A program made the position numbers and the translations under genes. Positions 34,726 to 43,690 of a stretch of DNA of 63,561 nt are shown here, one piece after another. How positions within the stretch are numbered: the stretch's first letter is position 1; each line of letters starts with the position of its first letter. Source of the DNA: WSZY01 sp964559845 (GTDB lineage: Bacteria > Pseudomonadota > Zetaproteobacteria > Mariprofundales > Mariprofundaceae); assembly GCA_964559845.1 (NCBI GenBank), contig CAZLJF010000003.1, forward strand, positions 1 to 63,561, written 5' to 3'. The notes under the pieces were generated by a model that was given only the letters and a program-made list of their open reading frames with translations, was not told where the DNA came from and did not search any database.

Positions 34726-35835
34726 CTACTTTTGAGTTTTCCCTGTCTCACTATCGCTGCGAAGAACACGCAAACGCTCCTGCAACTGCCGGGCACGCCG
34801 CAAGGCATCAACATACTCACTATGCTCGGGCATCAATGCCACTGCCTTTTCCCAAAAGCCGATGGCCAGATCCAACTGCTCCTGACGGAAGGCCACACGC
34901 CCCCGGGCAAAAAGAGTCGCAGCCTCTCTCTCCATATTTGTCTGGATCTGCTTGAGCAGTTGCTCAGCATTCCTGCCCCCCTCCCGGCGATAGACCAGGG
35001 CATACTTTTTGGCCTCGATCCATTCGCCCTTGTGAATCAGTGCTGTCACCTGTTCAGAGCTGACCGTCTTCGGCATGACTGCACGCCTGGATAGCCGCCT
35101 CTCCCCGCTTTTCAGCGGAGTGATACGGATAGCTTTAGGCAAGCTTACTTTAATATCGGCCAGCAACCGTTTGCCGCGTTCGGAATTCGGAACGAATCTC
35201 AAATAGGACTCCGCCTCAATATATGCAATTTCAGGGAGCTTTCTGTTGAGGTAACGCTTCGCCTCCCGATAAGCAAGAGCACCACGATCCTCAATAATAT
35301 CCTGAACATGCTTGCGTGCCCTCTTGAACACCTCGTCTTTTGGGGCAACGCCTTTGGGCGGTTCATAGGCATGAAGCCATGCCAGCAGTTTTGAATCTTC
35401 AGCACGTCGCTGGGCAATAAGAGCATCCATGCGGGCCTGCCGCATCATCATCTCCATACTGCTGCTTTTCTTTTTCAGTTTCAATGGTTTTGTTGACAGT
35501 TCAGCAGCCTGCGCATACAGACTCATTGCCCGGGACCACTCCCCGGACTTTTCAGCAGCCTTGGCCTTGGCACTGTAATGCCTTAGCAGACGCAAACGGG
35601 CCGGCTCCACTTTCTGTTTCAGAAGCTTCAGGGCTCGGGGATAATCCTCCCTTGTCTTATCCATAGCCAGAATACGCGCCCTGGCTGTCATAACCCTGCC
35701 CTTCTTATAATCGTTCAATGCAGCTTCATAAGTGTTAAAAAAGCTCAGCTTGCTGGCTTCCCCTGTTTTTCCGGGGATAAAACCTGCACACCCGGAGAGC
35801 ATGGCAAGCACAAGCAGTCCATACAACCTGCTCAA
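34726..35835 (-). CDS. Outer-membrane or periplasmic lipoprotein with helical repeats
   Basis: A 369-residue lipoprotein. A short signal peptide with lipobox LSGC appears if translation starts at TTG 35835, which follows GAGGAG by six bases and the cyclase stop by one base; an ATG further upstream lies inside the cyclase gene. The mature body is highly helical, with TPR-like stretches (ALKLLKQKVEPARLRLLRHYSAKAKAAEKSGEW; GRVAFRQEQLDLAIGFWEKAVALMPEHSEYV). Coupling to the adenylate cyclase suggests a joint function, but its role is unknown. Confidence 0.75.
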   Translation of the reverse strand: MSRLYGLLVLAMLSGCAGFIPGKTGEASKLSFFNTYEAALNDYKKGRVMTARARILAMDKTREDYPRALKLLKQKVEPARLRLLRHYSAKAKAAEKSGEWSRAMSLYAQAAELSTKPLKLKKKSSSMEMMMRQARMDALIAQRRAEDSKLLAWLHAYEPPKGVAPKDEVFKRARKHVQDIIEDRGALAYREAKRYLNRKLPEIAYIEAESYLRFVPNSERGKRLLADIKVSLPKAIRITPLKSGERRLSRRAVMPKTVSSEQVTALIHKGEWIEAKKYALVYRREGGRNAEQLLKQIQTNMEREAATLFARGRVAFRQEQLDLAIGFWEKAVALMPEHSEYVDALRRARQLQERLRVLRSDSETGKTQK

Positions 35836-35836
35836 A

Positions 35837-37345
35837 CTAGCTCTCCTCAACATCACCAATGACCTGGCGCACATCGGATGGCAGTGTCAAATCAAAGGCC
35901 AGGGCAACCGCATGGGCAATATTACGCCTGACAGCATGATCGGAACTGCTGACCCGGCCACACCGGATAGGTTGACTCACACCCTTCACTTCGCGCTCTC
36001 CCATTTCATCAAAAACAAACTCTTTGCCAAGGTGCTTGAAGGTACCGCTGGAAAGAATCACCTCACCGCCTTCGCCAAGCCCGCCCATTCTGGAAGCAAC
36101 ATTCACTGTATCTCCAATCACGGTATATTCGAGCCGCTCCGCGGCCCCGATACTGCCGACAATAACCTGCCCCCAGTTCAGACCCACCCTGAACTGGATC
36201 GGCTCGCCATTGTCGCGCAAAACACCGAGCCTACTGCAAGCAGCCACCATCGCAAGGCCCGCCATCACCGCATGCCGGACATGATCCACATCCTCATTGG
36301 GATGATTGAACACCGCCATCACCGCATCACCGATATACTTGTCCACATGCCCGCCGTAATAATCGATAATCCGGTGAAAAACTTCAAAGTGTTTGTTCAA
36401 CACATCAACAATCTCTTCTGTTTCTGTTGTCTCGGAAAACGCGGTAAAGCCAACCATATCTGCAAAAAGAACGGTAACTTCCTGGCGCCGGTTCTCGGCG
36501 CTGGTCAGGCCGCCCTCAAACACATCGGCAACCAGTTTCGGATTCAGGTAGCGGCCAAATACATCCCGGATCTCCTCCTTGTGCGCCAGCTCCTCTACCA
36601 TGGAGTTGAACTGGGATGTTGCATCGCTGATCTCATCATTGCCTGTAACAGGCAGACGCACACTGTAATCACCATAGGCCACATGCTTGGCTGCATCAGC
36701 CAGCATCTCCAGCGGATGACTCATCCTGCCGGCAATCCAGTAAACCAGTACGCTGGACATCACCACCACCAGCACCGCAGCAAGCGCCATACGGCCAACC
36801 AGCTGACCGGCCAGTTCCTCCCAGGCCTGCTCGGAAAAACGGACGGCAACAGTACCCACAACAGTTCCGGCATACTCCACCTTTTTGACATACCATAACC
36901 GCTCGGTCGGCAGACGCATCGCTTGAGAATTATCAACCAGACGGTTCAGAACAGGATCATCCTGTTTGCCGACAGAGCCAAAATGTTTGTCGCCACCACC
37001 GGCATACTGAATATGCACGCCAAGCACATCCGGCACCTTTTTCAAAAAACCTTTTTCGCCCTGCACAATCAGCTCAACTTCAGCCGAACTTCCCACCAGC
37101 ATGGGAATCTTCAACTCATCCCCCAGCCGATCTACCAGTATTGCCGCCTGGGACTCCTGATGCTTAAGCCAGGCATCACGCTCCATATCAAGAATGACAA
37201 GTGATAAAACAAGTACCGCCAGCATCACTGCAAAACCAACCAGCATGGTCCAGCGCCAGCGAATAGGAAAACGGGGAGGCAGCTCACCCGTTATCTCTGC
37301 TTCGGGTGTTTCCACATGGAGCAACGAATCGTTTGGCGACAGCAT
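35837..37345 (-). CDS. Membrane class III adenylate cyclase
   Basis: A 502-residue two-helix membrane cyclase. Helices at about 30-52 and 180-205 enclose a periplasmic sensor. A HAMP domain (about 210-260) leads into a class III cyclase (about 285-470). The metal aspartates (VLFADMVGFT and YIGDAVMAVF) and the transition-state residues NVASRM are there, and the VDKYIGD lysine with GDTVN aspartate favours ATP over GTP. Product is probably cAMP. The following lipoprotein gene is separated by a single base. A divergent c-di-GMP gene block follows, so cAMP and c-di-GMP control are adjacent. Confidence 0.93.
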   Translation of the reverse strand: MLSPNDSLLHVETPEAEITGELPPRFPIRWRWTMLVGFAVMLAVLVLSLVILDMERDAWLKHQESQAAILVDRLGDELKIPMLVGSSAEVELIVQGEKGFLKKVPDVLGVHIQYAGGGDKHFGSVGKQDDPVLNRLVDNSQAMRLPTERLWYVKKVEYAGTVVGTVAVRFSEQAWEELAGQLVGRMALAAVLVVVMSSVLVYWIAGRMSHPLEMLADAAKHVAYGDYSVRLPVTGNDEISDATSQFNSMVEELAHKEEIRDVFGRYLNPKLVADVFEGGLTSAENRRQEVTVLFADMVGFTAFSETTETEEIVDVLNKHFEVFHRIIDYYGGHVDKYIGDAVMAVFNHPNEDVDHVRHAVMAGLAMVAACSRLGVLRDNGEPIQFRVGLNWGQVIVGSIGAAERLEYTVIGDTVNVASRMGGLGEGGEVILSSGTFKHLGKEFVFDEMGEREVKGVSQPIRCGRVSSSDHAVRRNIAHAVALAFDLTLPSDVRQVIGDVEES

Positions 37346-37423
37346 TGGGCTACTATATCTGATCTGTCTGGCAGAACAATGACAATGAGTTAATCAGACC
37401 TGCCACCTGCATGATGTGTATAT

Positions 37424-38302
37424 TCATGCATCACCGACAATACAACCCCGCCCTGCATTCTTTGCTGCGTAGAGACGCTCATCAGCTCGTGCCAGCAACA
37501 GATCAATCACCTCATGGATGGAAGCAGATGCATCCTCTTTTTTAAATGCGGCGATTCCGGCCGAAAAGGTTAACGAAATTGTTTCTCCCGAAGGCATGAC
37601 GACAGGCTGGCTCCGAACAGTATCGAGCCATTTCCCGGCAGCATGTAAAGCATTATCGGCCGTACAGTGCGGCAGCAGCACAAGAAACTCTTCGCCTCCC
37701 CAACGGCCAACCACATCGGCTGCACGCACCCCTTTCCTGAGGAGATTCGCTATATGCTTCAGCACAACATCACCTGCCGCATGACCATATGTGTCATTAA
37801 TTTTTTTGAAAAAATCAAGATCGATCACAACCAGTGAAAACGGGATATCATAACGAATAGCCTGATGCAATTCACGCTCCATCTCTGCCAACATATGCCG
37901 TCTGTTATATAGACCGGTCAGCTCATCACGTGAGGCCTGAAACTCAAGCTTCTCCTTTGCCGCCTGAAGATCGGTTACCATCCGCCACATCAGCTTCGCT
38001 TCCAAGCCGCCGATAATGCCTCCGGCACCCAGAATATCAGCGGCAATGGCTTCCACCATCTCATTTTCAGTTAAATTAAACGCAACACATGGAGCGCTCG
38101 CAACAAGCGCCTCTTCAACATCGGTAAAGGTTGCAATGCCAAGCTCCGCAGCACGAGCCATACCCGGCGCATCAGGATTGTGATCCGCTACAGCAACAAC
38201 ATTCACCAGCTCTTCCTGTAAAAGCATCTCCAGCATAGCTAAGCCACCGGTACCGGCACCCAAAATGACAACTCGACTGGGGTCATCCCTAAGGCGTTTC
38301 AT
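37424..38302 (-). CDS. Diguanylate cyclase with N-terminal Rossmann-like domain
   Basis: A 293-residue soluble protein. The N-terminus has a nucleotide-binding fold (RVVILGAGTGGLAMLEMLL, then VVAVADHNPDAPG and FTDVEEAL), as in NAD(P)- or CoA-binding domains. The C-terminal GGDEF domain (about 130-290) has RDELTGLYNRRH, DLDFFKKINDTYGH and the active RWGGEEF site. ATG 38302 follows AAGGAGAGG; the frame is open upstream. The Rossmann domain may sense a dinucleotide, such as the NADH/NAD ratio, and control c-di-GMP synthesis. It is divergent from yhbY. Confidence 0.85.
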   Translation of the reverse strand: MKRLRDDPSRVVILGAGTGGLAMLEMLLQEELVNVVAVADHNPDAPGMARAAELGIATFTDVEEALVASAPCVAFNLTENEMVEAIAADILGAGGIIGGLEAKLMWRMVTDLQAAKEKLEFQASRDELTGLYNRRHMLAEMERELHQAIRYDIPFSLVVIDLDFFKKINDTYGHAAGDVVLKHIANLLRKGVRAADVVGRWGGEEFLVLLPHCTADNALHAAGKWLDTVRSQPVVMPSGETISLTFSAGIAAFKKEDASASIHEVIDLLLARADERLYAAKNAGRGCIVGDA

Positions 38303-38394
38303 ATCCTCTCCTTCATCGGCCCGCATCAGAAAACCTCTATCACATGATACCAATACAGTCAATCCCTGATAGGATTCGCCTCCCGGAGGTTATT

Positions 38395-38670
38395 ATGTCC
38401 CTGACATCCAAAGAGCGCAAAGCACTGAAGGCAAAGGCCCATCATCTCAAAACAGTTGTTCGCATCGGCCAGCATGGCGTCAGTAAAGGTGTTATTCAGG
38501 AAACCGATATTGCGCTCCAGGCCCACGAACTTATCAAGGTGCAGATTCAGGGCGGTGATCGTGATGAACGGTTACAGGATGCCCGGAAGCTATCTGAAAA
38601 AGTGGGTGCCGAACTTGTTCACCATATTGGCAAAATATATATCCTCTACCGAGCCGGCGATGACTCATGA
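38395..38670 (+). CDS. yhbY: YhbY/CRS1 RNA-binding protein
   Basis: A 91-residue ribosome-associated RNA-binding protein with the CRM fold: LTSKERKALKAKAHHLKTVVRIGQHGVSKGV and the IGKIYILYR end. It is thought to bind pre-50S particles. The ATG at 38395 follows GGAGG by six bases; the longer open frame is not supported. Its stop overlaps the BolA-like start (ATGA). Confidence 0.94.
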   Translation: MSLTSKERKALKAKAHHLKTVVRIGQHGVSKGVIQETDIALQAHELIKVQIQGGDRDERLQDARKLSEKVGAELVHHIGKIYILYRAGDDS

Positions 38671-38942
38671 CAAACAGGGCTGAACAGATCCGGGCTATTC
38701 TGAAAGAGGCGTTTCACCCAACGTATCTGAGCATTGAGGATGAGTCCAGGAGACATGCAGGGCATGCCGGTGCAAAAGAGCAGGGAGGCGGACACTTTTG
38801 TATCGAAATCATATCCGACCACTTCAGAGGCAAATCCCGTATCGAACGCCATCGCATCATCAACAGGGTTCTGAAAGACCTCTTTGGTCCAACCATTCAC
38901 GCCCTGAAAATCCGGGCACGAACGCCTGAGGAGCAACAGTAG
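38667..38942 (+). CDS. BolA-family protein
   Basis: A 91-residue protein of the BolA/IbaG fold: LSIEDESRRHAGHAGAKEQGGGHFCIEII, the conserved FRGKSRIERHRII and the C-terminal HALKIRA. BolA proteins pair with monothiol glutaredoxins in iron-sulphur handling or act in stress response. It overlaps yhbY by four bases, and the flagellar sigma-54 promoter begins right after its stop. Confidence 0.92.
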   Translation: MTNRAEQIRAILKEAFHPTYLSIEDESRRHAGHAGAKEQGGGHFCIEIISDHFRGKSRIERHRIINRVLKDLFGPTIHALKIRARTPEEQQ

Positions 38943-38949
38943 CACTCTC

Positions 38950-38965
38950 TGGCCCATTTCTTGCG
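38950..38965 (+). promoter_or_regulatory. Sigma-54 promoter of the FliX-like gene
   Basis: TGGCCCATTTCTTGC has GG at 38951-38952 and GC at 38963-38964, ten bases apart, matching the sigma-54 TGGC-N8-TTGC pattern. Transcription would start about 38976, roughly 58 bases before the ATG at 39034. A second such site drives flgF. Confidence 0.7.
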
Positions 38966-39033
38966 TATTTTTAGCCAATCAATGGTTGCTTGGCGTTTCA
39001 GCCAAAAATCATAACGCCATTGAATGAGGTTGT

Positions 39034-39411
39034 ATGAAGATCCAGGGTCCTTCGTCGCTGCAAAACCGGCCTGCACAAAGTCTCAAAAAGGGAAAAACCG
39101 GTGATGCCTTCCAGACACTGCTGGAGACAGAAATAGATGCCAGCCAGAGCATAACATCCCCTGGACAGCATAAAGACAGGCAGCAAACCTCCCGCCAGCA
39201 GTGGCAACTGGTTGAAGAAGCAGCCCTGCTGCTTGACCAGGCCCTGGAACAGCTTGCCGCTGGCGAAAAACCTGCTGAAGAGGTGCTGACCTCCATCCAG
39301 CGGCTTCGTACACAACTGCATCAACATGCAGGAGAAGCAGGTGACGAACTCACACAGGCAGATGCTATGCTGGCTGTCGAGGCTGAGCGCATTCACTCCC
39401 TGAATCACTGA
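39034..39411 (+). CDS. FliX-like flagellar assembly protein
   Basis: A 125-residue soluble protein with a disordered N-terminus (about 1-55, starting MKIQGPSSLQ) and a C-terminal helical part (LVEEAALLLDQALEQLAAGEKPAEEVLTSIQRLRTQLHQ and the AEAERIHSL end) laid out like FliX, the class II flagellar assembly regulator of alphaproteobacteria. FliX works with the sigma-54 activator FlbD in those species. The sigma-54 promoter upstream and the flagellar genes 4 kb away support the assignment. The match is structural rather than close, so the name is tentative. Confidence 0.55.
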   Translation: MKIQGPSSLQNRPAQSLKKGKTGDAFQTLLETEIDASQSITSPGQHKDRQQTSRQQWQLVEEAALLLDQALEQLAAGEKPAEEVLTSIQRLRTQLHQHAGEAGDELTQADAMLAVEAERIHSLNH

Positions 39412-39414
39412 CCC

Positions 39415-40650
39415 GTGTCTGAATTGCGCAACAGTATAAAACAGCTGATTGAGGATGTGGACGCACTGCGTCCACTTGTACTGACCAAAGAACAACAGGA
39501 GAATGCCGAACTACGCAGCCTGTTACGCCGTATCTTCTATCAGCTGGAGAATCTGCAACGTCAGCCCTTTATCTCTGTCGCCCGCCACCAGAAAATTGTT
39601 TCGCTTCTGGCAAGCCTCCTTGATGCCGAACACGGCGCCCTTATCAAAGGCTCCGGTGAAGAGCCTCTGAGCGATGAGGAGAGCAGAATTCTGGATGAAT
39701 ATATTGGCAACAGAAAAACCGCCTTGCAGGCAGCCGGACAGGATATGCCTGCTGTTTACCAGCTGATTATTCGCTGCAGTGATCTGCTTGGAAGGGAGCC
39801 GGCCAGCGATAGTGATATTACGGTCAAGTGCAAGCGCCTGGAAATGCATCTTCGTGAACATCTGCAGGATGACACATCACTGCGTCGGGAACTGAACCAG
39901 CTTACATCCGCCTTTGAAAAATCGCTGGATTTTTTCACTGATATTTTAAAGGAAGCTGGTGGTGATGCCCCTGAACTGCTGCAAGCCAAACAGATTCTGA
40001 AGCAGGATCTGCCCGAAGACCCGAAAAAGGCACATGAGCTGCTGCTGCAGGCACGCCAGAGTCTGCAGCAGGCCGGAGACAAATTAAGCAGTGCCACAGC
40101 AGCGCTGAAAGACAATATGCAAATGCAAATGACCCAGGTGCAGGCTCTCTCCAGGCGTCTTGAAGCTGCAGAGAACCAGGCCAGAAGCGATCCGCTTACA
40201 GGCCTGCCCAATCGCCGCAGACTGGCAGAGTTTCTCTCAACACTGGAGGGAAAAACAGTCACCTTTATCATGCTGGATATTGATCACTTCAAATCCATCA
40301 ACGACACCTACGGCCATGATTCAGGCGACAAAATTTTGACGATGCTGGCAGCTCTGTTGACAGAGAGCGTGCGTGAGACAGACATGGTGGCACGCCTCGG
40401 CGGTGAAGAGTTTTGTGTAGTACTGCCCGAAACGAATGCGGAACAGGGATTCCACATTGCTGAAAAGATCAGGCAGGCTGTGGAAATACACGCCTTTGAA
40501 ACCGGACATGGAAAGATTGCCGTCACCATCAGTCTTGGTGTGGCACAGCACAGGGAAACAGAAGCCCATGCTGTATGGATCAAGCGCGCTGACCAGGCCC
40601 TCTATCAATCAAAAGCGGGAGGACGCAACAGGGTCACCATGGTTCAGTAA
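39415..40650 (+). CDS. Diguanylate cyclase with N-terminal helical region
   Basis: A 411-residue soluble c-di-GMP synthase. A long helical, coiled-coil-like region (about 1-245) precedes a GGDEF domain (about 250-408) with SDPLTGLPNRRRLAEF, DIDHFKSINDTYGHDSGDK and the active ARLGGEEFCVVL site; no inhibitory RxxD is obvious just before GGEEF. A GTG three bases after the FliX-like stop opens the gene without an obvious SD, suggesting coupling. It is on the sigma-54 transcript and could tie flagellar assembly to c-di-GMP. Confidence 0.88.
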   Translation: MSELRNSIKQLIEDVDALRPLVLTKEQQENAELRSLLRRIFYQLENLQRQPFISVARHQKIVSLLASLLDAEHGALIKGSGEEPLSDEESRILDEYIGNRKTALQAAGQDMPAVYQLIIRCSDLLGREPASDSDITVKCKRLEMHLREHLQDDTSLRRELNQLTSAFEKSLDFFTDILKEAGGDAPELLQAKQILKQDLPEDPKKAHELLLQARQSLQQAGDKLSSATAALKDNMQMQMTQVQALSRRLEAAENQARSDPLTGLPNRRRLAEFLSTLEGKTVTFIMLDIDHFKSINDTYGHDSGDKILTMLAALLTESVRETDMVARLGGEEFCVVLPETNAEQGFHIAEKIRQAVEIHAFETGHGKIAVTISLGVAQHRETEAHAVWIKRADQALYQSKAGGRNRVTMVQ

Positions 40651-40663
40651 CTGATACCAAAGA

Positions 40664-41254
40664 TTATATCGCCCCTGTTTTCTCCTCCTGCCGATTTTTC
40701 AAACGGATCATCTCCCGGTCACGTTTGAATACATATTTCGAGATTGTCTCCTCCTCTTCATCACAGCGATAGAAGAACTTGACACCAATCTGGGAGCGGC
40801 CATTGCCTTCCGGCTTGGCCCACATCACATCACCGACAAGATCAAGCACAGTCGGCGGAAACACCGGCAGCATGAGCGTTACGGCGATTGCATCACCTTT
40901 TCGGTAGCGTTCATCGCTGACAAAACTTGCACCGGTAACACTCAAGTTTACCGGACGCTCCTTAAGTTCGGAGCGGTTGGCATCATTGAGCATATTGATT
41001 CCAATCAGATAGTTCAGCTTGGCATCCAGCGCCTCGACCGCCTTGGCCATCTCTGTATTGGCAATGGCGGAGTTCTCGGCAAAAATATCCTGCCCTATCA
41101 TATCACGCAGCATGGACCCCTGTCGTGAGCGGATACCAACATGCCGCTTCTTTATTTCATACTCTTCTGCGGATATTGGCATATCCCGCATAGGGATAAC
41201 ATCATCCACACGGTAATCCTGTCGTCGATTACTGCTGTTTACATCAGGCATCAT
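40664..41254 (-). CDS. PilZ-domain c-di-GMP receptor
   Basis: A 196-residue protein with a split PilZ signature: RRQDYRV near the N-terminus and NLSVTGASF about 95 residues later, separated by a helical insert (about 20-95). The C-terminus has the VGDVMWAKP and GVKFFYR strands. It has no membrane segment. Its start overlaps the HD-GYP stop by four bases, so it is the last gene of the sigma-28 operon and a likely effector on flagella or chemotaxis. Confidence 0.85.
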   Translation of the reverse strand: MMPDVNSSNRRQDYRVDDVIPMRDMPISAEEYEIKKRHVGIRSRQGSMLRDMIGQDIFAENSAIANTEMAKAVEALDAKLNYLIGINMLNDANRSELKERPVNLSVTGASFVSDERYRKGDAIAVTLMLPVFPPTVLDLVGDVMWAKPEGNGRSQIGVKFFYRCDEEEETISKYVFKRDREMIRLKNRQEEKTGAI

Positions 41255-42852
41255 ATCACTCCTAGATCAACGGGTATCTCCGCAGCAATATCCGAGAACG
41301 ACATCATCGGCATCAGCCCCTCCTGTTCATACTCACCAATCTTTGCCTGAGTCTGAACGGCTCCTCGCTCAATGACAGAAACTGCGGCTTCAACCACCTG
41401 TGGATCAAATTGTATGCCAGAATTCTGTCTCAGCTGTTCCAGGCAGAAAGATAATGGTCTGGCCATACGATACACCCGGTGTGTCGTCATCGCATCAATG
41501 GCATCGGCTACACCAACAATACGTGCCTCAAACGGGATATCCATCTCTCCCAGCTTATCCGGATACCCCTTTCCATCCCAGCGTTCGTGATGATGACGAA
41601 CCATCAGGCGCTCGCGCACCAGCGCATCCATGTTTTTAAGAATTGCATCACCGATAGCCGGATGCGCCTTCATGATGGCGTATTCATGATCGGTATAACG
41701 TCCTGGCTTGAGCAGAATCTGATCAGCAATACCTACCTTGCCGATATCATGCAGTAGTCCGCCGATACGAATAAGCTGCCCTGTCTCCTCATCCACACCC
41801 ATTTCACCGGCAATCAACACTGACAACTGACTCACACGGGAAGAGTGGTCCTTGGTATAGCGATCACGCGCTTCCAGTGAACGGACCAGCGCAACCAGTG
41901 TTTCGCGCATGCTTTCGGCCAGAGCAGCATGCACAGCCCGGTTATCCAGCAATGTATCCAGATTTTTGACCAGCAGCCCAAGCAGGTGTTTCTCCTCGGT
42001 CTTCAGCGGATCATACCCGACACGTTCGATCAGGCAGAGTACGCCCATATGGACACCCTGCAGTGAAACAGGGATGGCAACATACTGCTCAGCGTTCACA
42101 TCGGGCCAGCATGGCGCTGTCGCACCACTGACGGGGAACACCTCCATACACTCCTCTTTGGCATAAATCAGGCTGCGAAACGGGGTATCGCTCAAGGCAC
42201 ATGTGGTAACAATACCTTTTTGCGACAGATTCTTATCGGCAACAATGACAAGCTTTTCCCGATTACGCTCAAACAGCGCCAGATAACCGCGCCGGGCGTG
42301 AATCATCTCCATCGCCAGCTCCAGGGCACTGCCGCAGACCTTCGAAACATCGGAGTACTTTGGCATCTCATCAAACATGCGATAGAGAAGTCCAAGCTTG
42401 CGATCCATTTCGAACATCTCAGGCAACAGCCGCCCGGCAGTATGCCCCTTCCGTTTCACGGCCGATTTCAGTTCGTTGGCAGCATCTTCGGGGATCAATG
42501 CCTTTCGCAGACACTCCAGCAACGTCTCCGGATCAAACGGTTTGGCCAGCACATGCTCAACCTCAAGCTCTCTGGCCTGCTCCAGACGGGCCGGTGATAA
42601 AAAACCGCTCACCAGAACAACCGGAATCCGGTTGTTCGCCTCACGCAGTTCGGCAATCAATTCCAGAGACTGACCATCTCCCAGGCTGAGATCCGTCACC
42701 AAACAGTTCCAGTTCCGGGCCGCGAACATTTCACGGGCCTCTTTCAGACTGTCAGCTTTGCCTACACTGATTGGCACTTCTATGCCTTCCACAACCTCGG
42801 AAATCACTTCCCGAACAGCGGGCTGGTCTTCCAGCACCAGAATATTGAGCAT
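41251..42852 (-). CDS. Response regulator with HD-GYP phosphodiesterase
   Basis: A 533-residue protein: a receiver (about 1-120, phospho-acceptor in CLVTDLSLGDG), a GAF-like region (about 165-305) and an HD-GYP domain (about 320-500) with LLHDIGKVGI, HHERWDGKGYPDKLG and downstream VADAIDAMTTHRVYR. It hydrolyses c-di-GMP, probably to GMP. It is in an operon with a stand-alone receiver and a PilZ protein, all preceded by a sigma-28 promoter. The metal ligands and GYP loop are intact, so activity is expected. Confidence 0.92.
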   Translation of the reverse strand: MLNILVLEDQPAVREVISEVVEGIEVPISVGKADSLKEAREMFAARNWNCLVTDLSLGDGQSLELIAELREANNRIPVVLVSGFLSPARLEQARELEVEHVLAKPFDPETLLECLRKALIPEDAANELKSAVKRKGHTAGRLLPEMFEMDRKLGLLYRMFDEMPKYSDVSKVCGSALELAMEMIHARRGYLALFERNREKLVIVADKNLSQKGIVTTCALSDTPFRSLIYAKEECMEVFPVSGATAPCWPDVNAEQYVAIPVSLQGVHMGVLCLIERVGYDPLKTEEKHLLGLLVKNLDTLLDNRAVHAALAESMRETLVALVRSLEARDRYTKDHSSRVSQLSVLIAGEMGVDEETGQLIRIGGLLHDIGKVGIADQILLKPGRYTDHEYAIMKAHPAIGDAILKNMDALVRERLMVRHHHERWDGKGYPDKLGEMDIPFEARIVGVADAIDAMTTHRVYRMARPLSFCLEQLRQNSGIQFDPQVVEAAVSVIERGAVQTQAKIGEYEQEGLMPMMSFSDIAAEIPVDLGVI

Positions 42853-42856
42853 CCAT

Positions 42857-43366
42857 CTACTCCTTTACTATACCATAGGCGCGAATGGCAGCCTGGCCGG
42901 GGTGTGGTGCAGATTCAACTGCTTGCAATGGCAGATAACTATCTGCTGCCAAGCCTGACACCACATCACCCTTCACTGCATCCCAGCGGCGAAGCATGGC
43001 TTGATACTTTGCTGCATTATCGAGTCGCACACGGATTTCCGGCAGTTGGAACGGCTTGCTGACAAAGTCATATGCCCCCTGCTCCACGGCATGGATAGCA
43101 TCTTCAATGCCCGAATAGCCGGTCATTAATATCACGAGTGTTTTGACAGGATTATCACACGCTTCTGCAAGCAGTGTCAGACCATCTGCGCCCGGCATCA
43201 CAATGTCAGAGAGAACCAGGTCAAAATGTTCCTTCCTCAAACACTCCAGAGCCTCATCACCACGATGAAATACCACAACTTCATAACCTGCCTCGGCAAG
43301 GTACTCTTCAAGCAGTGCCGCCAAAGCTTCATCATCCTCAGCGATCAGCAAGCGGGGATGACTCAT
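42857..43366 (-). CDS. Response regulator receiver protein
   Basis: A 169-residue receiver domain (about 1-120: IAEDDEALAALLEEYL acid pair, VLSDIVMPGADG acceptor, LMTGY, VSKPF lysine) with a short tail of no recognised domain. It lacks a DNA-binding output, so it acts by protein contact like CheY or Spo0F. It overlaps the 85-residue gene before it by four bases and lies four bases ahead of the HD-GYP regulator, which suggests a phosphorelay to c-di-GMP turnover. Confidence 0.9.
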   Translation of the reverse strand: MSHPRLLIAEDDEALAALLEEYLAEAGYEVVVFHRGDEALECLRKEHFDLVLSDIVMPGADGLTLLAEACDNPVKTLVILMTGYSGIEDAIHAVEQGAYDFVSKPFQLPEIRVRLDNAAKYQAMLRRWDAVKGDVVSGLAADSYLPLQAVESAPHPGQAAIRAYGIVKE

Positions 43367-43620
43367 GCTTTATCCCCTGTAAGGCTGTGGCCTGCATAGA
43401 GGCGAAGCAGCTGTGATTCGAGCTTCGATTGGTTTTGCCGTTGATTCCCTTCAAGAACGGGGGCGGCATCAGCCTGATGCCTTGCCTGCTGTGAAATATT
43501 GACATGATCAGCAACACGGGACGGAGCCGTCTTCGCTTCCTGAGACTTTCCTGATGCCTGGCTATTCTGCTGCAAAAGACGGTGAATCAAACCGTCTGCG
43601 GGACGAACAGTCAGTGTCAT
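43363..43620 (-). CDS. Small protein heading the sigma-28 operon, 85 residues
   Basis: I do not recognise the family. It is hydrophilic, Gln- and Ala-rich, with no signal peptide, and its DHVNISQQARHQAD segment recalls the short motif before the helices of FlgM-like or flagellar-chaperone proteins, which is weak evidence only. The ATG has a good GGAGG. It is the first gene downstream of the sigma-28 promoter and overlaps the receiver gene by four bases. Its position makes a motility or c-di-GMP role likely. Confidence 0.6.
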   Translation of the reverse strand: MTLTVRPADGLIHRLLQQNSQASGKSQEAKTAPSRVADHVNISQQARHQADAAPVLEGNQRQNQSKLESQLLRLYAGHSLTGDKA

Positions 43621-43690
43621 GGCAATCCTCCATTGTTGATATCTCTTTGTACTGCATAACCGGGATCAAAGAGGGTTCCGTGTAACTGTT

